A stretch of 55,470 bases of DNA from an uncultured Oscillospiraceae bacterium (GCA_947629915.1 CANRFN010000025.1:1-55470), one strand, 5' to 3'. Counted from the stretch's first letter, positions 34,733 through 45,387 are shown. Translations and numbers: made by a program. Notes: generated by a model from the sequence alone, not told the origin.

Positions 34733-34742
34733 ATGCGTGATA

Positions 34743-36002
34743 TTAGCGCACCTGTCCGTTGCCGGTGATGACGTACTTCCAGGTGCAGAGCTCCCGGAGG
34801 CCCATGGGACCCCGGGCGTGGAGCCGCTGGGTGGAGATGCCCATCTCGCAGCCCAGGCCGAACTCGCCACCGTCTGTGAAGCGGGTGGAGACATTCCAGT
34901 ACACCGCGGCGGAGTCCACAGCGGCCAGGAAGTGCTGCGCGGTCTCCCGATTCTCCGAGACGATGCACTCGGAGTGGCCGGTGGAGTGCTTTGCGATGTG
35001 CTCGATGGCCGCATCGGCGTTCTCCACCACCCGGACACCCAGGATATAGTCCAGGAATTCGGTGTCGAAATCATTGGGGCCGGCGGGGGTGCCGTCAACG
35101 AGGATGGCGGCCAGGGGGTCCAGGCGGAACTCCACCGGGGGCTTGCCGTTGGCCTCCCGGTCCTTCTGGAGCCGCTGCGCCATCTTGGGCAGGAAGTCCG
35201 GGGCGATGGCCCGGTGGACCAGGCACACCTCACAGGCGTTGCACACGCTGGGCCGGGAGCACTTGGCGTTCTCCAGGATGTTGAGGGCCATCTCCTGGTC
35301 TGCGTCCTTGTCCACGTAGACGTGGCAGATGCCGGTGCCCGTCTCGATCACAGGCACGGTGGCCTGTTCCACGCAGGCCTTGATGAGGCCGGCGCCGCCC
35401 CGGGGGATCAGGAGGTCCACGTAGCCGGAGGCGGTCATAAGAGCGGTGGCGGAGGCCCGGGTGGTGTCCTCTACGAGACCCAGGGCGTCTGCCGGGAGAC
35501 CGGCGGCCTGCAGCCCCTGCTGCAGGACGGCGGTGATGGCGGCGGCGGAGCGGTGGGCCTCCTTGCCGCATCGGAGCACGCAGGCGGAACCGGCCTTCAG
35601 GGCCAGGGCCGCCGCGTCCGATGTCACATTGGGACGGCTCTCATAGATGATGGCGATGACGCCCATGGGCACCGCCTTGCGCTCAATAGTCATACCATTG
35701 GGCCGCTCGATGTGGGAGAGAACCTCTCCCACCGGGTCCGGCAGCTGGGCCACGTCCCGGATGCCGTCCGCCATGCCGGCGATCCTGCTGGCGGTGAGGG
35801 CCAGGCGGTCCAGCATCACCGGGGAGATGGTGCCCCGGGCGGCCTCCATGTCCTGGGCATTGGCGTCCAGGATGGCGGTGGTGTTGGCCATCAGTGCCTC
35901 CGCCATCGCCAGAAGGGCCTTGTTCTTTGTCTCGGTATCGGCCAGTGCCATGGCGGTCTTCGCCGCTTTGGCCCGCTCCAGAATCTCTTGTTTGCTGCTC
36001 AT
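34743..36002 (-). CDS. proA: Glutamate-5-semialdehyde dehydrogenase (gamma-glutamyl phosphate reductase)
   Basis: A 419-residue aldehyde-dehydrogenase-fold enzyme. Signature motifs are [25 protein letters not shown] and the catalytic Cys in SVCNACE. It reduces gamma-glutamyl phosphate with NADPH, the second step of proline synthesis. Its ATG overlaps the stop of proB by 4 bases, so the two enzymes are made together. Length and motifs are standard. Confidence 0.95.
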   Translation of the reverse strand: MSSKQEILERAKAAKTAMALADTETKNKALLAMAEALMANTTAILDANAQDMEAARGTISPVMLDRLALTASRIAGMADGIRDVAQLPDPVGEVLSHIERPNGMTIERKAVPMGVIAIIYESRPNVTSDAAALALKAGSACVLRCGKEAHRSAAAITAVLQQGLQAAGLPADALGLVEDTTRASATALMTASGYVDLLIPRGGAGLIKACVEQATVPVIETGTGICHVYVDKDADQEMALNILENAKCSRPSVCNACEVCLVHRAIAPDFLPKMAQRLQKDREANGKPPVEFRLDPLAAILVDGTPAGPNDFDTEFLDYILGVRVVENADAAIEHIAKHSTGHSECIVSENRETAQHFLAAVDSAAVYWNVSTRFTDGGEFGLGCEMGISTQRLHARGPMGLRELCTWKYVITGNGQVR

Positions 36003-36790
36003 GATTGGTTTGCTCTCCTTCCCAAAAACCGGGTGCCGCAGGGGTTGCCGGCGGCGATGTCATAGAGGGATGCGGGGTTGCGCCCGTTGGCGATCACCAT
36101 GTCGCAGCCCTGGGCATTGGCGATCTTTGCCGCCTTCAGCTTGGTGGCCATGCCGCCGGAGCCCAGGGCGCTGCCAGCGCCTCCGGCGAGGGCCTCCAGC
36201 GCCGGGGTGATCTCGGACACCTCCGGGATCAACACCGCGTCCGGATTGGTGCGGGGATCTGCGGTGTAGAGGCCGTTGATGTCGCTGAGGAGGATCAGAA
36301 GGTCTGCCCCCACGCAGCCCGCCACGATGGCAGACAGGGTGTCGTTCTCGCCGATGGTGGTGGCCACACCCACCTCATCGGTGGCCACGGCATCGTTCTC
36401 ATTCAGCACAGGCAGGGCCTGCAGGTCCAGAAGACGCGCCATGACGTTTTGGAAATTTCTCCGCCGCTCCGGGTAGTCCACATCCTCCCGGGTGAGCAGG
36501 ATCTGGGCCACCGTGTGCCCGTACTGGCCGAAGAGGCGGTCGTAGGTGTACATGAGCTCGCACTGACCCACGGCGGCGGCGGCCTGTTTGGTGGGCATGT
36601 CTCCGGGGCGGCCGGGGAGGTTTAACTTGCCAACCCCCATGCCGATGGCACCGGAGGACACCAGGATGATCTGATGGCCCTCGTTTTTGAGATCGGAGAG
36701 CACCTTTACCAGCTCCTCCACCCGGCGGATGTTCAGCCGCCCTGTGGCGTGGGCCAGCGTGGAGGTCCCCACTTTTACAACGATCTTCAC
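35999..36790 (-). CDS. proB: Glutamate 5-kinase, short form
   Basis: A 263-residue amino-acid kinase. Motifs are [26 protein letters not shown] and [12 protein letters not shown]. It phosphorylates glutamate in the first step of proline synthesis. The protein ends after the kinase domain and lacks the C-terminal PUA domain of the E. coli enzyme, as in many Firmicutes. The start is GTG 36790, 6 bases after GAGGAGA; a long upstream open frame has no family similarity. Confidence 0.94.
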   Translation of the reverse strand: MKIVVKVGTSTLAHATGRLNIRRVEELVKVLSDLKNEGHQIILVSSGAIGMGVGKLNLPGRPGDMPTKQAAAAVGQCELMYTYDRLFGQYGHTVAQILLTREDVDYPERRRNFQNVMARLLDLQALPVLNENDAVATDEVGVATTIGENDTLSAIVAGCVGADLLILLSDINGLYTADPRTNPDAVLIPEVSEITPALEALAGGAGSALGSGGMATKLKAAKIANAQGCDMVIANGRNPASLYDIAAGNPCGTRFLGRRANQS

Positions 36791-37040
36791 TGCAAATCTC
36801 CTCTGTATGAAATGTGGGCCTATCTTAACACAGGGAGGGGAAAATGGGAAGACTCTGCCGCCGGGTTTTGCAGGGATCCGCCAATCTTCGTGCAGAATTC
36901 CCCACGGGGGCGGGGAGGATCCGCCGTTCTCCGGCAACTTCTGCATGGAAGGCGCCAGAGAAGCCCAGCAGTTGGGGCCCATACTGTCCCGCCCCACCCG
37001 CACCGCCAGTCCCGCACCTGTCTCCAGCACGCCCCTGCCC

Positions 37041-37640
37041 TCAGTACTGCCGCACCACGCTCTTCACCCGGCCCAACAGGGTGCAGTCCTCGGGGTCGAT
37101 CTCCCGGTACGCTGCGCTCTGGTTGACGGGGGCGTACCAGGACTCCCCGTCCGCGGTCCGCAGCAGCCGCACCTCCACCGCCCGCTCCAGCTGGATGGCC
37201 GCCAGGTCCCCGTCCCCGGGCTGGGCTTTGGAGTCTACCACCACCATGTCCCCGGGCACCACCGCGGCGCCGGCGATGGCGGCGTTGGGCACCTGCAGGG
37301 CGAAGAGGCCCTCAAAAGACGGCAGGTCCGGGCAGGACACATAGCGCAGCACGTTCTCGCTCCGCAGGGCGGGCAGCACCAATAGGTCGTTCCGCAGCAG
37401 CGGGATCTTCCGGCTCTCCGGAAGGAGGTCCGCCTGGGGAAAGGACACCCCCAACGGCCTGCCGTTGCCGCCCACCACATAGCCGTCCTCTTTCAGTATG
37501 CGCAGGTGATACTGTACGGTGGAGGTGGAGTTCAGTTGCACGGCCTGGGCGATCTCCCGCACGGTGGGCGGATAGCCGTATGCCCCGGAAAAGGCGATGA
37601 TGAAGTCCAGGATCTCCTGTCTGGTGTTCCGTCTCGGCAT
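37041..37640 (-). CDS. LexA-like repressor lacking the autocleavage dyad
   Basis: A 199-residue protein with LexA architecture. The N-terminal winged helix is clear (TRQEILDFI, YGYPPTVREIAQAV, STSTVQYHL). The C-terminal half keeps the LexA fold (FALQV, VPGDMVVVD, PVN) but the catalytic Ser region, normally GDSM near residue 119, reads NAAI, and the catalytic Lys near 156 (normally TVKRF) reads VEVRL. No Ala-Gly cleavage site is evident. It can bind DNA and dimerise but should not self-cleave under RecA. It may be a divergent regulator that answers another signal; a true LexA is not in the window. Confidence 0.82.
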   Translation of the reverse strand: MPRRNTRQEILDFIIAFSGAYGYPPTVREIAQAVQLNSTSTVQYHLRILKEDGYVVGGNGRPLGVSFPQADLLPESRKIPLLRNDLLVLPALRSENVLRYVSCPDLPSFEGLFALQVPNAAIAGAAVVPGDMVVVDSKAQPGDGDLAAIQLERAVEVRLLRTADGESWYAPVNQSAAYREIDPEDCTLLGRVKSVVRQY

Positions 37641-37679
37641 GGGACACACTCCCTCTCTCGTTTTCTCTGCTCTGGCTTC

Positions 37680-37708
37680 AGACTACCACTTTTTCACCCT
37701 ATCTTCAA
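37680..37708 (-). promoter_or_regulatory. Promoter of the LexA-like gene
   Basis: On the minus strand: TTGAAG (37708-37703), a 17-base spacer and TAGTCT (37685-37680), about 40 bases before the ATG. Confidence 0.65.
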
Positions 37709-37787
37709 GCGGATTTCTGCCATTTCACAGGCCTCCACCGGCAATTTTGGAATATTACGTCACTCTGCGTACAAAAATAATTCGAAA

Positions 37788-37803
37788 GTCCCATTTATGG
37801 GAC
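37788..37803. promoter_or_regulatory. 16-base palindrome, candidate operator
   Basis: GTCCCAT-TT-ATGGGAC lies in the divergent region between the LexA-like gene and secG, about 80 bases upstream of the former's promoter and 100 bases upstream of the secG promoter. It does not resemble the Firmicute SOS box. Confidence 0.4.
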
Positions 37804-37902
37804 AGTTGATTTTCCCACACACGGCATTTCCAGCTCCCGCTTCTCCCCGCAGCGATTGGCAAAAACGCCGAAAAATTGCCGAGACAAACCGCAAAAAAGG
37901 AC

Positions 37903-37931
37903 TTGCATTCCGCTTTCTCCTGTGATAGACT
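37903..37931 (+). promoter_or_regulatory. secG promoter
   Basis: TTGCAT (37903-37908), a 17-base spacer and TAGACT (37926-37931). Confidence 0.65.
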
Positions 37932-37998
37932 GGCCTTTGCCTGTTCGGGGCCGTATTGCCCCTTCCATATCAACCTGACCCGAAAGGATTTGAGACCC

Positions 37999-38241
37999 AT
38001 GACCCCTGTCCAGATCGTCTTCTCAATCATCTACTTTCTGATCGCCCTGGCGCTCATCGCCATCGTGATGCTTCAGTCCGGCAAGAGCGCCGGCCTGTCC
38101 GGTGCCATCGCCGGCGGTGCCGACACCTTCCTGTCCAAGAACAAGGCCAAGTCCGCAGACGCCAAGCTGGCCAAGGCGACCAAGTGGGTCGCCATCGGCT
38201 TCATGGTGCTCACCGTGATCATCGGCCTGCTGGCATCCTGA
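37999..38241 (+). CDS. secG: Preprotein translocase subunit SecG
   Basis: An 80-residue membrane protein with two hydrophobic segments (about 5-24 and 60-79) joined by a Gly/Ala-rich loop with the family motif LQSGKSAGLSGAI and a Lys-rich stretch. This is the classic SecG layout; it assists SecYEG protein export. The start is ATG 37999 with AAAGGA upstream. It is a single gene ended by a strong terminator. Confidence 0.93.
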   Translation: MTPVQIVFSIIYFLIALALIAIVMLQSGKSAGLSGAIAGGADTFLSKNKAKSADAKLAKATKWVAIGFMVLTVIIGLLAS

Positions 38242-38258
38242 GAAGACCCCAAACCGCA

Positions 38259-38293
38259 GCCGATTCCCCTGGGGGAATCGGCTTTTCTATTTT
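38259..38293 (+). terminator. Rho-independent terminator of secG
   Basis: An 11-bp perfect stem (38259-38269 with 38272-38282) followed by TTTTCTATTTTT. Confidence 0.9.
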
Positions 38294-38350
38294 TCTGGAA
38301 AGAAGTCTGAATTTGCCGGCGGAATCTGCGAAAAAAGTATAATCTTGTGA

Positions 38351-38379
38351 TTGCAAACTGCAGCGAGATTTGCTATTAT
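38351..38379 (+). promoter_or_regulatory. nifJ promoter
   Basis: TTGCAA (38351-38356), a 17-base spacer and TATTAT (38374-38379). The leader carries a small GAGAGG/CCTCTC hairpin (38407-38424) about 20 bases from the likely mRNA start, which may protect the 5' end. Confidence 0.7.
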
Positions 38380-38452
38380 GATGGCGTTGGCGAATACAAG
38401 TCCAGTGAGAGGAAAACGCCTCTCTTATTTGAAAAGGAGGAAGTAAACGCTT

Positions 38453-41400
38453 ATGGCTCGTAAACACTTAACCATGGACGGCAACACCGCTGCTGCACAC
38501 GTGTCCTATGCCTTTACGGAGGTAGCCGGAATCTATCCGATCACGCCCTCCAGCCCGATGGCAGACTACGTGGACCAGTGGGCCGCCCAAGGCCGGAAGA
38601 ACATTTTCGGCCAGACCGTCAAGGTCATTGAGATGGAGTCCGAGGCCGGCGCATCCGGTACCGTCCACGGCTCCCTGGCAGCAGGTGCTCTCACCACCAC
38701 CTACACCGCATCTCAGGGACTGCTGCTCATGATCCCCAACATGTACAAGATCGCCGGCGAGCTGCTGCCTGGCGTGTTCCATGTGTCCGCCCGGACCGTG
38801 GCCAGCCACGCACTGAACATCTTCGGCGACCACTCTGACGTCATGGCCTGCCGCCAGACCGGCTTTGCCATGCTGGCAGAGACCAACCCGCAGGAAGTCA
38901 TGGACCTGGGCGCCGTTGCCCACCTGTCCGCGATCAAGGGCCGTGTCCCCTTCCTGAACTTCTTCGATGGCTTCCGCACCTCTCATGAGATCCGGAACAT
39001 CGAGATCTGGGACTATGATGATCTGGCTGAGATGGTGGACTGGGACGCCATCGCCGCCTTCCGCGCCCGCGCTCTCAACCCCGAGCGCCCCGTCATGCGC
39101 GGCTCTCACGAGAACGGCGATATCTTCTTCCAGCACCGCGAGGCCTGCAACCCCTACTATGACGCCGTTCCCGCCATCGTAGAGGAGTACATGGCCAAGG
39201 TCAACGCCAAGCTCGGCACCAACTATCAGCTGTTCAACTACTACGGCGCTGAGGATGCAGACCGCGTCATCATCGCCATGGGCTCCATCTGCGATGTGGC
39301 AGAGGAAGTCATCGACTACCTGAACGCCCACGGCGAGAAGGTCGGCCTGGTGAAGGTCCGCCTGTATCGTCCGTTCCGGGCAGACAAGCTGCTGGCCGCC
39401 ATCCCCGAGACCTGCAAGAAGATCGCTGTTCTGGACCGGACCAAGGAGCCCGGCGCCCAGGGCGAGCCTCTCTATCTGGACGTTGTCACCGCTCTGGCCA
39501 ACGCCGGCCGGATGATCCCCGTCATCGGCGGCCGCTATGGCCTGGGCTCCAAGGACACCCCGCCCTCCAGCGTGTTCGCAGTCTATGAGGAGCTCACCAA
39601 GGAGCAGCCCAAGCGCCAGTTCACCATCGGCATCGTGGACGACGTGTCCGGCATGTCCCTGGAGGAGAAGCCCTCTCCCAACACCGCTTCCGAAGGCACC
39701 ATCGAGTGCAAGTTCTGGGGTCTCGGCGGCGATGGCACCGTGGGCGCCAACAAGAACTCCATCAAGATCATCGGCGACCACACCGGCATGAACGTGCAGG
39801 CATACTTCCAGTATGACTCCAAGAAGACCGGCGGCGTGACCATCTCCCACCTGCGCTTCGGCAAGGCCCCCATCCGCGCCCCCTACTACATCAACAAGGC
39901 GGACTTCGTGGCCTGCCATGTGCCCGCCTACATCGTGAAGGCCTTCCCGATGGTCAGGGATGTGAAGGACGGCGGCGTGTTCCTGATCAACTGCCAGTGG
40001 TCTGACGAGGAACTGGATCACCATATGCCCGCAGTGGCCAAGCGCTACATCGCGGCCCACAACATCCAGGTCTACACCATCAACGCCATCGACCTGGCCA
40101 TCCAGATCGGCATGGGCAAGCGCACCAACACCATCCTGCAGTCCGCCTTCTTCAAGCTGGCCAACGTGATGCCCATCGAGGACGCCATCACCTACATGAA
40201 GGACGCAGCCACCCACTCCTACCTGAAGAAGGGCCAGGACATCGTGGACATGAACCACAAGGCCATCGACCTGGGCGCCTCTGCGTTCAAGAAGTTCGAG
40301 GTTCCCGCCTCCTGGGCCACCGCCGAGGACGCCCCCAAGACCGAGAGCTATGCCGGCGAGGCTGGCCTCGTCAAGCAGGTAGAGGACATCATGGAGCCCG
40401 TCAACCGCATGGCCGGCGACTCCCTGCCCGTCTCCGCCTTCAAGGACCATGTGGACGGCACCTTCTGCCAGGGCGCTTCCGCCTATGAGAAGCGCGGCGT
40501 GGCCGTCTCCGTCCCCGCATGGGAATCCGCCACCTGCGCACAGTGCAACCAGTGCGCCTTCGTCTGCCCGCACGCCTGCATCCGTCCCTTCGCCCTCAGC
40601 GCCGAAGAGGCCGCCAATGCCCCGGCATGCGCCGATCTGGTGGACTTCAAGAACCCCAAGGTCAAGGGCACCTACAAGTACACCATGGCCGTCTCCCCGA
40701 TGGACTGCATGGGCTGCGGCGTCTGCGTTGGCGTCTGCCCGACCAAGTCCCTGAAGATGGTGCCGCTGGAGCAGGAAGCTCCCAAGCAGCCCGCCTTCGA
40801 CTATCTGGTAGCCACCGTCACCGAGAAGCCCGAGGTCACCACCACGGCCAACGTGATCGGCAGCCAGTTCAAGCAGCCCCTGCTCGAGTTCTCCGGCTCC
40901 TGCGCAGGCTGTGCCGAGACCGCCTATGCCCGCCTCGTCACCCAGGTCTGCGGCGAGCGGATGTACGTCTCCAACGCCACCGGCTGCTCCTCCATCTGGG
41001 GCGGTCCCGCTGCCACCTCTCCCTACACCAAGAACAAGGACGGCAAGGGCGTTGCCTGGGCCAACTCCCTGTTCGAGGACAACGCTGAGCACGGCCTCGG
41101 CATCTACCTCGGCCAGAAGGCCATCCGCAACCGCCTCGCAGAGAAGACCGCTGCCCTGATCGCGAAGGAAGGCGTCAATCCCGATGTGGCCGCTGCCGGC
41201 CAGAAGTGGCTGGACACCATGGAAGACGGCGAGGCCAACCAGGCTGCCACCAAGGCTTACATCGCCGCCCTCGAGGCCTGCGACTGCGATTGCCAGCTCC
41301 GCAAGGACATCCTCGCCGAGAAGGACTACCTGAACAAGAAGGCCGTCTGGATCTTCGGCGGCGATGGCTGGGCCTACGATATCGGCTACGGCGGACTGGA

Positions 41401-41992
41401 CCATGTCCTGGCCTCCGGCGAAGACGTGAACGTGTTCGTCTTCGACACCGAGGTGTACTCCAACACCGGCGGCCAGGCCTCCAAGGCCTCCAACATCGGC
41501 CAGGTGGCACAGTTTGCCGCTGCCGGCAAGACCGTGGCCAAGAAGTCTCTGGCTGAGATCGCCATGCAGTACGGCTACGTCTATGTGGCACAGGTCGCCA
41601 TGGGCTCCAACATGAACCAGACCCTGCAGGCCATCCGCGAGGCCGTTGCCTATCACGGCCCGTCCCTGGTCATCGGGTACAGCCCCTGCGAGATGCACTC
41701 CATCAAGGGCGGCATGACCAACTGCCAGACCGAGATGAAGAAGGCTGTCGCCTGCGGCTACTGGAACCTGTTCCGGTTCAACCCGGCCAACAAGGCAGCC
41801 GGCAAGAACCCGTTCACGCTGGACTCCAAGGCCCCCGCTGGCGGCTATCAGGAGTTCCTGATGAACGAGGCCCGGTACTCCTCCCTCACCCGGTCCTTCC
41901 CGGACCGCGCCAAGGACCTGTTCGCCAAGAACGAGGCCGCGGCTATGGAGCGCTGGGAGCACCTGCAGAAGCTCATCACCCTCTACGCCTAA
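38453..41992 (+). CDS. nifJ: Pyruvate:ferredoxin oxidoreductase
   Basis: A 1179-residue single-chain enzyme, the normal full length. Domain order fits the family: N-terminal domain I (YPITPSSPMAD), domain II, the gamma-type domain (GLGGDGTVGANKNSIKI), a two-[4Fe-4S] ferredoxin domain with Cys clusters from about residue 695 (CAQCNQCAFVCPHAC) and 752 (CMGCGVCVGVCP), and the thiamine-diphosphate domain (GDGWAYDIGYGG, NTGGQ). Further Cys (GSCAGCAETAY) bind the proximal cluster. It turns pyruvate and CoA into acetyl-CoA, CO2 and reduced ferredoxin, central to anaerobic energy metabolism. AAGGAGG precedes the ATG by 12 bases. Confidence 0.97.
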   Translation: MARKHLTMDGNTAAAHVSYAFTEVAGIYPITPSSPMADYVDQWAAQGRKNIFGQTVKVIEMESEAGASGTVHGSLAAGALTTTYTASQGLLLMIPNMYKIAGELLPGVFHVSARTVASHALNIFGDHSDVMACRQTGFAMLAETNPQEVMDLGAVAHLSAIKGRVPFLNFFDGFRTSHEIRNIEIWDYDDLAEMVDWDAIAAFRARALNPERPVMRGSHENGDIFFQHREACNPYYDAVPAIVEEYMAKVNAKLGTNYQLFNYYGAEDADRVIIAMGSICDVAEEVIDYLNAHGEKVGLVKVRLYRPFRADKLLAAIPETCKKIAVLDRTKEPGAQGEPLYLDVVTALANAGRMIPVIGGRYGLGSKDTPPSSVFAVYEELTKEQPKRQFTIGIVDDVSGMSLEEKPSPNTASEGTIECKFWGLGGDGTVGANKNSIKIIGDHTGMNVQAYFQYDSKKTGGVTISHLRFGKAPIRAPYYINKADFVACHVPAYIVKAFPMVRDVKDGGVFLINCQWSDEELDHHMPAVAKRYIAAHNIQVYTINAIDLAIQIGMGKRTNTILQSAFFKLANVMPIEDAITYMKDAATHSYLKKGQDIVDMNHKAIDLGASAFKKFEVPASWATAEDAPKTESYAGEAGLVKQVEDIMEPVNRMAGDSLPVSAFKDHVDGTFCQGASAYEKRGVAVSVPAWESATCAQCNQCAFVCPHACIRPFALSAEEAANAPACADLVDFKNPKVKGTYKYTMAVSPMDCMGCGVCVGVCPTKSLKMVPLEQEAPKQPAFDYLVATVTEKPEVTTTANVIGSQFKQPLLEFSGSCAGCAETAYARLVTQVCGERMYVSNATGCSSIWGGPAATSPYTKNKDGKGVAWANSLFEDNAEHGLGIYLGQKAIRNRLAEKTAALIAKEGVNPDVAAAGQKWLDTMEDGEANQAATKAYIAALEACDCDCQLRKDILAEKDYLNKKAVWIFGGDGWAYDIGYGGLDHVLASGEDVNVFVFDTEVYSNTGGQASKASNIGQVAQFAAAGKTVAKKSLAEIAMQYGYVYVAQVAMGSNMNQTLQAIREAVAYHGPSLVIGYSPCEMHSIKGGMTNCQTEMKKAVACGYWNLFRFNPANKAAGKNPFTLDSKAPAGGYQEFLMNEARYSSLTRSFPDRAKDLFAKNEAAAMERWEHLQKLITLYA

Positions 41993-42012
41993 TCCCTACC
42001 GCATCTTCCGCA

Positions 42013-42050
42013 GCCCCCGTCTTCGGACGGGGGCCGCGTCCCTTTTTCTC
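42013..42050 (+). terminator. nifJ terminator with UUCG loop
   Basis: A 9-bp stem (42013-42021 with 42026-42034) closed by a TTCG tetraloop; CCTTTTTCTC follows a few bases later. Confidence 0.85.
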
Positions 42051-42438
42051 AGAAGTTGAGAGCGCAGCGCACCACCCCGGTGCGCTGCCCTCTTCGCTGC
42101 TCAGCCACGGACCAAGCGCGGAGATGCTGGACAGGCTTTTCATCAACAATCGTCCGGCCAGCCGCAAAAGAAGTGCACATTCCAGGGATACTTCCCCATA
42201 AAATGGAGTATATTCCTCTCAAGACAGGGTATCCTGAGGGTGTGTCCTCCTTTTCCTGGCCCAGCCTTTCATGAACGCCCTTCCCGGCACAGGCGAGCTG
42301 GGTTCCACCGCACCATAGAACCCTGCATCATTTCCAATTTTGATGGAATTTTCGCCCACTGGCCGCGGCCCCCAGTCGTTGTTCCTTATCAGGTTTGCAC
42401 AATCTTTGTTCATTTTTGCAGGATGAAACGTTCCCCGT
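42051..42438. other. About 390 bases without a gene; one hairpin
   Basis: The only clear structure is a 10-bp inverted repeat with a 5-base loop (42064-42073 with 42079-42088), which could be a second terminator after nifJ. The rest shows no frame with a ribosome site and no recognised RNA motif. Confidence 0.5.
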
Positions 42439-42467
42439 TTGCATATCGGCACTTTTTGTGCTAAAAT
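42439..42467 (+). promoter_or_regulatory. Promoter for the SprT-like gene
   Basis: TTGCAT (42439-42444), a 17-base spacer and TAAAAT (42462-42467), about 29 bases before the ATG. Confidence 0.65.
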
Positions 42468-42495
42468 CGGCCCGATCCAAGGGGGGTGACGTTCT

Positions 42496-43008
42496 ATGAC
42501 ACAATCAGAGGTGAACCAACTGCTGGCACTGGCCATCCGCCAGGCCAGAGATTTGGGCATTCCCGTGGCAAAGAACATATCCCCCGTTGTGGAGCTGAAC
42601 TTTCGGGCAAAGAATCGTTTCGGCTGCTGCATCCACCGCCCCACGGGGCCGGTGATTGAGCTCAATGCGAAACTGGCCATGGAGGGCAACCGAGACGCCA
42701 TCCTGCAGGTGCTGGTACATGAGGTCCTGCACACCTGCCCGACCTGCTCCAATCACGACTACCGCTGGCAGTTCTACGCCAACCTGATGAACCAGCACTA
42801 CGGGTACAACATCCAGCGCACGGACAACTTCAGCAATCTGGGTCTTGAGGACGACAGACAGGTGAAGTACTGGGTGATCTGCAACCGGTGCGGCAAGCGC
42901 TTTGCCCGTCTGAAGCGCTCCGCCGTGACGGACTACCCCGAGCGGTACCGCTGCCAGTGCGGCGGCACCCTGCGGGTGGAAAAGGCGCCCCCAGGCACCA
43001 GGCGGTAG
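42496..43008 (+). CDS. SprT-like zinc metalloprotein
   Basis: A 170-residue protein with the zinc-protease motif HEVLH (in LVHEVLHTC) and a C-terminal zinc ribbon (CNRCGKRF and CQCGG). This order matches the SprT/Spartan-like family, which may cut proteins bound to DNA; bacterial members are poorly studied. AAGGGGGGTG precedes the ATG. It lies 80 bases before glycogen phosphorylase with no terminator, so the two may be read together. Confidence 0.85.
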   Translation: MTQSEVNQLLALAIRQARDLGIPVAKNISPVVELNFRAKNRFGCCIHRPTGPVIELNAKLAMEGNRDAILQVLVHEVLHTCPTCSNHDYRWQFYANLMNQHYGYNIQRTDNFSNLGLEDDRQVKYWVICNRCGKRFARLKRSAVTDYPERYRCQCGGTLRVEKAPPGTRR

Positions 43009-43088
43009 GCGAAGTATGGTTTTCCCCTATCGGAGAGGCGGAATCTCCCATGGCCGTTCCAGTCTCTCCCGAGCGAAAGGAGCTCAAT

Positions 43089-45377
43089 ATGAATATCAAG
43101 TCCCGTATGCATGATCTGGCCCTGGAAAAGTACGGTGCAGCGCTCGCGCAGTGCACCGATGCCCAGCTGCACAACATCCTGCAGCAGATCTCCCAGGAGT
43201 ACAGCACCGCTCGTCCCGCACCCCAGGGAGAGCGGAAGCTGTATTACTTCTCCGCGGAATTTCTCATGGGCAAGCTGCTCTCCAACAACCTGCTGGCCCT
43301 GGGCCTGTATCAGGAGGTGGACGACATCCTGAGAGAGGCCGGCCACTCCCTGGCAGCGGTAGAGGACGCCGAGACAGAGCCCTCCCTGGGCAACGGCGGC
43401 CTCGGACGGCTGGCAGCCTGCTTCCTGGACTCCATCGCCGCCCTCGGTCTCAACGGAGACGGCGTGGGCCTCATCTACCACTACGGTCTCTTCCACCAGA
43501 AATTCCAGAACAACTGCCAGACCGAAGTCCCAGACCCCTGGCTGGAGGACAACGGCTGGCTGATCCCCACCGGCACCACCTTCCAGGTCCCCTTCGGCTT
43601 CGGCAATGTGAACGCGGTCCTCTGGGACATCGCCGTCCCCGGGTCCCACACCGGCATCGCCAACCGCCTGCACCTCTTCGATGTGGAGAACCCCGCGCCG
43701 GCCCCCCAGAAGGGCATCGATTTCGACCAGACCGATCTCCCGGCCCACCTCACCTCTTTCCTCTATCCGGACGACAGCACCGAGGCCGGCCGGATTCTGA
43801 GAGTCTATCAGCAGTACTTCATGGTCTCCGCCGGCGCTCAGCTGGTGCTGCAAGAGCTGGAGGCCCGGGGCTTTGATCCCCACACCCTCTCCCAGCATGT
43901 GTCCATCCAGATCAACGACACCCACCCCTCCATGGTAATCCCCGAGATGATCCGGCTGCTCATGGCCAAGGGACTCACCATGGACGAGGCCATCGAGCAG
44001 GTCTCCAAGACCTGTGCCTACACCAACCACACCATCCTGGCAGAGGCCCTGGAGAAGTGGCCGCTGCACTTCTTCGAGAAGGCCTGCCCCGGCATCGTGC
44101 CCATCCTGAAGGAGCTGGACCACCGGGCAAAAGCTGCCTATCCCAACCCCGCCACCTATATCATCCAGACCCACAACCACGGCGGCCACAGTGTGGACAC
44201 CGTGCACATGGCCCACCTCGCCATCCACTACGGCTACTCCGTGAACGGCGTGGCCGCCCTGCACACCGAGATCCTGAAGAACTCCGAGCTGAAGCCCTTC
44301 TACACCATCTACCCGGAGAAGTTCAACAACAAGACCAACGGGGTAACGTTCCGGCGGTGGCTGGAGGTCTGCAACCCCAAACTGGCCTCCCTGTTGGACG
44401 AGGCCGTGGGCGAAGGCTGGCGGAAGGACGCCATGCAGCTGGAGGGCCTTCTGGACCGCGAGCTGGACAACGCCTTCTTGCAGAAGCTGCTGGAGGTAAA
44501 GCAGAGCTGCAAAGTGGCCCTGGCAGACTCCCTGCAGCGGCATCAGGGCATCGCCATCTCCCCGGACTCCATTCTGGACATCCAGGTGAAGCGCCTCCAC
44601 GAGTACAAGCGGCAGCAGATGAACTGCCTCTACGTGATCCGCAAGTACCTGGACATCAAGGCGGGCATTCTCCCCAAGCGGCCCATCACCGTGATCTTCG
44701 GCGCCAAGGCCGCCCCCGCCTACTATATGGCCAAGAACATCATCCATCTGATCCTCACCCTGCAGAAGCTCACCGAGAGCGATCCCCAGGTGGCCCCCTG
44801 GCTGCGGGTGGTGATGGTGGAGAACTACAACGTCACCTGGGCCACCAGGCTCATCCCCGCCTGCGACCTCTCCGAGCAGATCTCCCTGGCCTCTCAGGAG
44901 GCCAGCGGCACCAGCAACATGAAGTTCATGGCCAACGGCGCGGTAACCATCGGCACCCTGGACGGGGCCAACGTGGAGATCTTCAACCTGGTGGGCGCAG
45001 ACAACATCTACACCTTCGGCCAGACCAGCAACCGGGTGATTGAGCTCTACGCCAAGCGGGCATACCGCTCCGCCGCGTACTATGAGCGCCCGGCCATCAA
45101 GCCCCTGGTGGACTTCCTGAAGGACCCCGCACTCATCGCAGCCGGTGGCAACCCGGATCTGCTGAACGCCCTCTGGAACGACCTCATCCACAAGGACTGG
45201 TTCATGGCCCTTCTGGACACCGAGGCCTACCTCCAGTGCAGAGACCGGGCCCTGGCAGACTACGAGGACCGCATGGGCTGGGCCCGCAAGATGCTCACCA
45301 ACATCGCCCGCAGCGGCTTCTTCTCCTCAGACCGGACCATCCGGGAGTACAACCGGGACATCTGGCACCTCACCTGA
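43089..45377 (+). CDS. glgP: Glycogen/starch/alpha-glucan phosphorylase
   Basis: A 762-residue family-35 phosphorylase. Diagnostic motifs are [41 protein letters not shown] and the PLP-lysine motif [15 protein letters not shown]. It releases glucose-1-phosphate from glycogen. The N-terminal regulatory extension of animal enzymes is absent, as usual in bacteria. The start is ATG 43089 with AAAGGAG upstream. No other glycogen genes are in the window. Confidence 0.95.
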   Translation: MNIKSRMHDLALEKYGAALAQCTDAQLHNILQQISQEYSTARPAPQGERKLYYFSAEFLMGKLLSNNLLALGLYQEVDDILREAGHSLAAVEDAETEPSLGNGGLGRLAACFLDSIAALGLNGDGVGLIYHYGLFHQKFQNNCQTEVPDPWLEDNGWLIPTGTTFQVPFGFGNVNAVLWDIAVPGSHTGIANRLHLFDVENPAPAPQKGIDFDQTDLPAHLTSFLYPDDSTEAGRILRVYQQYFMVSAGAQLVLQELEARGFDPHTLSQHVSIQINDTHPSMVIPEMIRLLMAKGLTMDEAIEQVSKTCAYTNHTILAEALEKWPLHFFEKACPGIVPILKELDHRAKAAYPNPATYIIQTHNHGGHSVDTVHMAHLAIHYGYSVNGVAALHTEILKNSELKPFYTIYPEKFNNKTNGVTFRRWLEVCNPKLASLLDEAVGEGWRKDAMQLEGLLDRELDNAFLQKLLEVKQSCKVALADSLQRHQGIAISPDSILDIQVKRLHEYKRQQMNCLYVIRKYLDIKAGILPKRPITVIFGAKAAPAYYMAKNIIHLILTLQKLTESDPQVAPWLRVVMVENYNVTWATRLIPACDLSEQISLASQEASGTSNMKFMANGAVTIGTLDGANVEIFNLVGADNIYTFGQTSNRVIELYAKRAYRSAAYYERPAIKPLVDFLKDPALIAAGGNPDLLNALWNDLIHKDWFMALLDTEAYLQCRDRALADYEDRMGWARKMLTNIARSGFFSSDRTIREYNRDIWHLT

Positions 45378-45387
45378 CCCTCCAAAG

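Noticed and set aside
38351..38380. TTGTGATTGCAAAC near the nifJ promoter as a Rex site
   Set aside because: Only one half resembles the Rex half-site; the second arm does not match.
38468..41962. Very long open frame (over 1100 codons) antisense to nifJ, and similar ones opposite glgP (42933-45191) and in the surface genes
   Set aside because: These arise from the strong GC bias at third codon positions of the real gene; the products are low-complexity and no ribosome site or family similarity is seen.
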